From: Choanephora cucurbitarum
Lineage: Eukaryota; Mucoromycota; Mucoromycetes; Mucorales; Choanephoraceae
DNA length: 64,000 bases
Assembly (NCBI GenBank): GCA_025331435.1
Contig: JAIWNI010000012.1
Location: 124,001 to 188,000, forward strand
Reading direction: 5' to 3'
The notes under the pieces are model-generated. The model saw only the letters and a program-made list of their open reading frames with translations. It had not been told where the DNA came from and searched no databases. A program made the translations under genes and the position numbers. Below, piece after piece: positions 57,697 through 64,000 of this stretch (the stretch's first letter is position 1; every line of letters starts with the position of its first letter).

Positions 57697-60215
57697 TTAT
57701 AAATCATGCGCTTTACGCAAATCTCGACTAGCCTTAATTAGAGGAATTAGTGACTTTGTATGATCGCCTTTCTTTAAATAGGCATGATCCAGTAATGTTT
57801 TGGCATCTGGTCGATGTGTAGAGTCAACAGTTAGAGATAGCTGGAGGAAGTCTTTGAGCTGGTCTGATAGTTCATCTGGATGCTGTAAAGCAGGTGTACC
57901 ATTAGTAGCAATTAAATAAAGAGCACGTAAAGGATTTTCATGTAAATAAGGTGGCTCGCCTTCAATCATCTCAATCACCATAATACCCAATGACCAAATA
58001 TCAATTTTTGGACCATATTCTTTTCGTGATACAACTTCAGGTGCCATCTAAATATCAATGTAAGTCAACATATGTACACATAAAATGCTCTTCTCTCTTT
58101 TTACCCAATAAGGTGTACCAACAAGCGTTGTTCTGGCTTCTGAATCATTCAATCTTGCACAAAACCCAAAATCAGCTTTGTTTAAAAGAAAGAAAAGAGA
58201 TAAATATAAATCCTTCCACAAAAAAAAAGCATAGGAAACTTACTCAATTTGACATGTCCATTCAAACCCAAAAGAACATTATCTGACTTAATATCGCGAT
58301 GGATAATACCCAAGGAATGTAAGTAACAGATACCTTCTAATGTCTCTCGACAGACAGTAGCAATTTGACTCTCGGTCATCATGCTAGTAGTCACTACATC
58401 TGTCAGACTACCACCCTCCATGTACTCCATCACAACCCATAACTCATTCGACATCAACAAGAACGAATCAATAAAGTTAACAATGTTCTTATGGTGAGCC
58501 TCTCGCATCACCAAGATTTCGTTGATAATCACTTCCTTCTTCAACTGTTGTGCTAAATTCATTTGCTTGATGGCCACAGACATGTTAGTATCCACTGATT
58601 GAGCTGTATAGACACCACCAGAAGCACCTTGACCAATCTTGACCATGTTGCGATATAGTTTGGTAGGATCTGCATCTGTACAAATAGCTTGAAGGTCAGC
58701 AATTACTTGAGCATCTTTCAAGGCTTCCTTTTGTTGTCGTTGTTCTCTTCTCTGCTGCCTTGCCTTTTCCTGCTGCAACTGTTGTTGAGATGGCCTGTCC
58801 AAGGCAGGGTCAAGAGGTGCTGCTGACGAAGCAATAAAAACAGAAGAGAGACGATCTTGTGTAGTGTTGGAATTGGAAGCAACTAAAGGAGGTTTATTTG
58901 TTCTTGGCGGAGGTGTAGGTGTAGATGAGAGGGCTTGTGCCATATCATCTGCAGTTGATGGCTTCTTAGGTTTCGTGGAAACAGGTGGTTTAGGGGGTGG
59001 TGATGACTTTGGATTTGTCTTATTTGAAACGAATTCAGGTCGAGCTGGTATAGGAGGAGCAGCAGGTGGAGTGCTGTTTTTCTTTTGAGGTGGTCGACTA
59101 GGTACAGGCGGTTTAGGTGAATCTTGCTGAGTGACAACAACCAGTTGAGGTCTTGCTCTTTGTGGTAAAGGGGGTGGTGTAGCAGCTGTGGGTGGTTGAG
59201 AATGAAGTTGACTTTTAGGATGTACATTATCAAACTTTTCCCATACAGAATCCAATGGATGCTCATTGGCGTCCTTATAAAATCCAATAGCATCTAATAC
59301 AGCCTATAGTCCTCATCATATCTTTAAGTCAATTTTCTTTTTTCCACACAGATCATGATCAAGTCTTACCTGTGGATTTTGTTGTTGTTCCTTTTTGGTA
59401 ATGCCACTCTGTTGTAATAAGACATACCATTCTCTTGGCATACCTGTGAATTCACCTGTCTGTGAATTAAATCCTACATGTGTGACATGAACCATGTTAT
59501 AAGGTGAAGAAATCTTGGCTTTTCCATGGTTGGTATTGGCTGCTTGTGGTTTGTGAAGAGCACTATTAGATGGCGATGATGTCAGACTGTTGGCTGGTGT
59601 CCACAAGTCTTTTTTTTTAAAGAAAAAAATTGATCAATGTGATGTTATTGTCAGATAAACTTTTTAAGGAAAAGGAATGACTTTACCACTAACACTACCC
59701 ACGACTTTCTCCAGCATTCCCTTCAATGTTGAGCCACTTTTCTGAGCAACAATAGGTGATAGAGCAGCATGTGTTGTATTATGAGAAGGTATGTTTTTCT
59801 TGGATATGGTATTATTGTTATAATTGGATCTATTGGGATTTCTATTGATAGGTCTCGGTGGGGTAGCTGGTAAAGGTGGCGGTGGAGGTGGTGGGGGAGG
59901 TGGCGGTGGCGGTGGAGGTGGGGGAGGAGAAGAAGGCGGTGGAGGTGGAGAAGAAGGTGGCGAAGGTGATAGCGGAGCAGTATGTAAAGAAGTTAGTGAC
60001 GGTGAATGGTGTAATGATGAACTTTGTTTAATATTATTGGTATCGTTTGTTTTTGATAATGTAATAGGTTTTTTTGTTGGTTTTGGTGGTAAAGGTGGAA
60101 CAGACGCAGGTTTTGCAGGTGAAGGACTATCATGTTGATTATCAGCCTTACTATTAAAGAGTTTGATATTGGCTGAGACAAGGCCGATAGCAGGAGGTGT
60201 AGGTGAAGACGACAT
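57697..60215 (-). CDS. p21-activated kinase (PAK/Ste20 family) with CRIB domain and polyproline
   Basis: Five exons: 60215-59687, 59608-59370, 59303-58244, 58175-58105, 58047-57697; introns 78, 66, 68, 57 nt (749 aa). Effector of Cdc42/Rac that signals to actin polarity and MAPK cascades. The N-terminus is Pro-rich with a run of about 18 Pro (near residue 100). The CRIB motif (about 209-238) reads [15 protein letters not shown] and FTGMPREW, followed by an autoinhibitory-like helix. A second Pro-rich linker carries SH3-binding patterns ([19 protein letters not shown]). Kinase about 473-735: [41 protein letters not shown]. There is no PH domain, so it is closer to Ste20/Pak1 than Cla4. The 71-nt exon supplies the DFG segment. 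Confidence 0.95.
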
Positions 60216-63200
60216 GCTGATGTTAACCTGCTAATGCCATTGAAATCCTCTTTTCTGTTTTCCTTTCTTTTTTTCCTGGGCAACTCTTTTGTTGAGATAA
60301 GAAAGAATAAAGATAAGTTACAAGATAGAGAAAAAGAAGTAGGAGGAAGGGAGGGAAGAGAGCTGTTTTCCCGTCAAAACCTACTGTCTCTCTTTTTTCT
60401 GCGAGACTTGGAACCAGTCACGTTCTCGAATGAGGAGAGGGCAGATGTTTTGGGTGTCCAGGAATTTTATAGTTTTGAACTTTTCAAGCTGAGCCATCCT
60501 CTTTTCTTCGCATTGTAAGTTAATGCCCAAAAACTATAATTCTAGCATTAGCTACTTTGGAGTGCAATACCCTGATAATGAGCATCACTCTTGAAAAGAA
60601 AAGGGTCAAACAAGTATCGTAGAGGGACACTATTTCTCGCTTCAAAGCATATCTTGGCACTACTTGTTGCAATTACCTTAGGTTCCTTCTAAAAAAGTAA
60701 GGAATGAGTACTTCAAAATCAACAATTTGTTTTCTGAAGGTCAAACTTGTTTTGATTTGCGATATTGATTTTGTCAATTGTAAAGGCTTTTTCTGGCATG
60801 ATAGATTATTTTTGTTGGATACACCTGGAACATGAAAGAACATGGTATTTTTGAGCTGACATTGGCGTAGATGCAAGCAACTTTTGCAGGATTCTATTGT
60901 TCCAACCGACACATTATACTCAAACATGACTTCTTGGGTTTTTATGCAGCACAATGCTTACTTTCCGGACATCCGAAGTATCCGACACATTGAATAAGAA
61001 AAGATTCGCCTTCAATGACGAATTGTCTATCTATCCTTTTTTTTTCTTTTTTACTATGATCTTGTAGTATAGGCATCTCATGACAGTAGGCTTGGATAGA
61101 AGGAAATCAAAGAAAAAGAGATGACTTCTCTTTTCGGAAATAAATGACTATAAAATCTTCTACGGACCATTATAAGAGACATTGCTCCTAAGAGCTCGTG
61201 TTACAATTCGGGCTTTGATGAAAATGCTTTGTAACACAGAGACGAGCCTTTTACTTCTTTATGCAGTCGGTAACTGTTAAGTAGCTTTCTCATATGACCA
61301 TTGTTTCTTTAGGATTTATTTTCATCAGTAATCCAAATGAGAAAAGAGGCCTTTTTCATTAATTATTCTCGATAACTTAGGGAGTCGAATTGCATTTGCT
61401 TTAAGGACAATTAAAACTCGATTTGAAAAGGCATTTTTCAAACTTGTCCGTTCTGAATTATCACATCTGTTTTCCGGCCATTTTTTCTTAACGATATGAC
61501 GATCTGTGCGCATACAACTTTTTTAGGTTAATAAGTAGCTTGTTGTTGAAGGTGAAAGCTCTCTTTTGATTAATTGGTAGTACACAGAACAAAAAAGATT
61601 CACAATTGATTTGATGACGCGTCTTTTTTTTTTAATTCATTTGCTTGGAGCGTCAATACATGTTTGGTACGTCTTCTTTCTTTTGCTTTAGTGATACATA
61701 CTAAGCGCTTTTTCTTTTTATTTCTTTTCTAACATACTGCTAGCATTATCGCCCATTACAGTTGATATCAATCCTCTATAGCATTATCTATCTATTTACT
61801 CAAGCACTTATGTCATTTTCAACTCGTTAAGGATTCAATATCATCCTCTTCTTCTGCTAACACCAGCATTGACCGCATAGAATAATTGAACCTCGTTTTA
61901 CTCAATTGATTTCATTGATAGAATGCTATCATTTGTCTCTTTTCTCTTTCTCCAAAAGACATTATACGCACTGTTTGAGGTATTTTTTCGGATCAAACCT
62001 GACGTTCTCGAACAGATCCTAAAAAATAAATCTTTTGTACTAAATATAGCTATAGTAATCTAAATTATTCCGACATGAAAAAGTAGCTTGATGTATGGTA
62101 GTACGTTACAGTACTCTTGATCACCACAGAGCATCTCCTTTTTTTTAGTGCAAGGTATACACGGAAGATTGACAGAATCTAAAAAAGGAAAATAAAAGAG
62201 CAAAGTCCCTGATTTCGCTGCCTTTCAAAAAAGGGCGATAATTGTGTTACGGCATGAGAACTGAATGATAAGCCCTCTCTTGTTTTGCAGCGAAATCATG
62301 CTATGGATCAAAAGAAGAAACCCTCTTTTTACGCGTTTATTCGAGCATATAGAATCATTCGTTTGTTCTGTATGATTCTTTCAACAAAATCTAGTTTGCC
62401 TAATGGACAGTTCAAGAAGAACGTTGTGATATAGAAGCTCTTTTGAGCAAAACCAATTCGTTTAACGAAGAAAATGGTGACACAGAGAAAGCATATAAAA
62501 TTTTGAAAAAGAAAAAAAAAGATACGCTGTGTTTTCTAACAGAAAGCATGGAATCACATTCAAGTCAATAAATACAACTTTTACACTTGTTTGACAAACA
62601 AGTCAGTGCCTTTGTTATGTTTTTCCGTTTCAAAACTGAATTTAAAACGGTCAGGGGGGGGGGGGGAACAGCGTATTCTTTTTGTAACATCAATTAAAAA
62701 ACAAACAACGCGCACAAACACAAGATGAACTAAATCCGGCTTAATTAAAATTGAGGAATTGAATGGGGACTCATCTCCATCTTGTGTATCTTGCTTCCAA
62801 ATTGTGTAGCACAATGTCTGTGTGGTTTCTTTTTATTTAAGTTATTGTTGTTGTCATGTTTATGAAGAAGGCATTGAATCAATTAAAGTGGGAGAAGGTT
62901 GGTGATTTTCATTGAATTATGTTCTTCATGCATAACACTGTATCTCATCTGCACCTTGTTACCGAAACTTTGTCTCAAAGGCATGATCTCCGATAAATAG
63001 CTTATTTCAAGCTAACATCTATTATCCGAGTAATAACGTTTCATTATGTCTTGTTACAGCTCGCTATTGACGTCATGAGAAGTGTTCTTTAGTGTCTAGA
63101 ATACAGCAGCCAAAGAAAAGAGGAGCTGCTCTGACGACACAGAAGATATAGAACCATTTGATTAATTCACTCTTCTTTTTTTTTGTTAACTCTTAAGACG

Positions 63201-63292
63201 AATCACATGTAATACAATTTTTTTGTGTATGACATGTACTTGGGATAAAGGGAACCATGCTGTCAATTGAAGCAAATGACAATCAATTGTAA

Positions 63293-63323
<31 letters not shown>

Positions 63324-64000
63324 AATAGAATTAACAAGACATTGCTGAAGTGGCTTCTGTGGCAAACGCGAAACAGAAAAGAAGTTTTTGCTAAGATGAG
63401 TTTCATTTCTTTAAACCTTATCAAGTATTAAACCTGTACAGTGTAGCATAAATGTTAACTTTCTAGAAGCAAATGAATCGCGTCTTTTTTTTTATAAGCA
63501 TCTTGCTTCTTATTTTATTAAGCAATATTAAGATCTCCCGCATGACAAGCACATAAAACCAAACTGAATTGTGCTGTTGTAGCCTCAGTTTTTGTAGGAA
63601 AATCAATTGAGAAGAATTGGTAGGAAAAGGACTAGCTAAGGCATACTCATGACTCTTTTTTTTTAAGATCAGCAATATAACCCTTATAGACTGAATGGTA
63701 TAGTGTGTGTATATGTTGGGCAGCAATAGTAACTTAAATAGAATGCATTTCCCACTTGATACCATCTCTTACTAAACATGTTATCTAAATCCTTCTCTTT
63801 TGGCTTGATTTGATCTCAAACAACAAACTAGAAGAAGAAATCACAAGATTTTTCTTCAATGATGAAATAAAGGAGCAGGATATGCTTTTATCTTAGAGCA
63901 AGCAATGTCACAGACTTCTATTTCAACATAAAAAAAAGCTTATCATACCCATGAGTTTGAATATTTTTTTTCCTTTGTCCCAGACTGGAAATTCTGTATA
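60216..64000. other. Gene-free right end of window
   Basis: 3.8 kb with only short, compositionally biased ORFs on either strand. It contains homopolymer runs (a G run near 62655), AT-rich spacers and a (GA)n tract. It must include the PAK promoter on the left. A gene starting beyond 64,000 may use the right part. Confidence 0.5.
63295..63322. repeat. (AG)n microsatellite
   Basis: Fourteen AG units without interruption. Confidence 0.95.

Noticed and set aside
60234..63765. Scattered short ORFs at the right end
   Set aside because: All under about 100 codons, compositionally biased, none with motifs or splice-consistent partners.
1..64000. tRNA, rRNA and snRNA genes
   Set aside because: I looked for A/B-box pairs (GGTTCGAATCC-like) and conserved rRNA words and found none convincing. 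A covariance-model scan would be needed to exclude them.

Overview
The window looks like a chromosomal segment of a Mucoromycota fungus (Mucorales type). It is AT-rich. Genes are cut by many very short introns (46-85 nt, one of 193 nt) with GTAAGT/GTATGT-type donors and CTAAC/CTAAT-like branch sites. The gene set is fungal: a Cti6-like PHD protein, a PHO80-type cyclin, GPI8, Rpt6, bystin, a CRIB-PAK kinase and a WNK-type kinase. All exon joins given here were read by hand from donor, acceptor and reading frame; no transcript data were available.

Layout. Bases 1-10,150 are gene-dense: the 3' part of a Gln-rich protein, a nucleotidyltransferase-fold protein that seems to have lost its catalytic aspartates, a mitochondrial PPR protein, a nicotinamide riboside kinase and a GT4 glycosyltransferase. 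Bases 10,150-27,600 form a gene-poor island. It holds one possibly intact multi-exon gene and one broken gene of a PD-(D/E)XK-like family, a 2.35 kb satellite of 121/122-bp units, a dead piggyBac-type transposase, a dead LINE reverse transcriptase, two copies of a TA-flanked MITE and a 28-bp perfect hairpin. Bases 27,660-60,215 are again gene-dense: cyclin, WNK kinase, bystin, Tim17-like membrane protein, Rpt6, sorbitol/xylitol-type dehydrogenase, GPI8, a large membrane-anchored disordered protein, a DUF726 hydrolase, casein kinase I, Cti6-like PHD protein, a repeat-rich disordered protein and PAK. Bases 60,216-64,000 show no convincing gene.

How the genes relate. This is a eukaryotic chromosome, so neighbours are not operons. 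They cover separate housekeeping tasks: proteasome, 40S biogenesis, GPI anchoring, NAD salvage, mitochondrial RNA and import-type membrane proteins. There are also several signalling proteins (WNK, CK1, PAK, PHO80-like cyclin). Many pairs are convergent with gaps of only 30-180 bp: PPR/NRK, WNK/bystin, Tim17-like/Rpt6, DUF726/CK1, PHD/disordered protein.

Most notable: two divergent members of a PD...ExK protein family in the transposon-rich island; a two-flavour satellite with a non-random order of variants; a probable pseudo-terminal-nucleotidyltransferase fused to an RRM-like tail; a four-copy pogo-like MITE family; and a GC-AG intron in the NRK gene.
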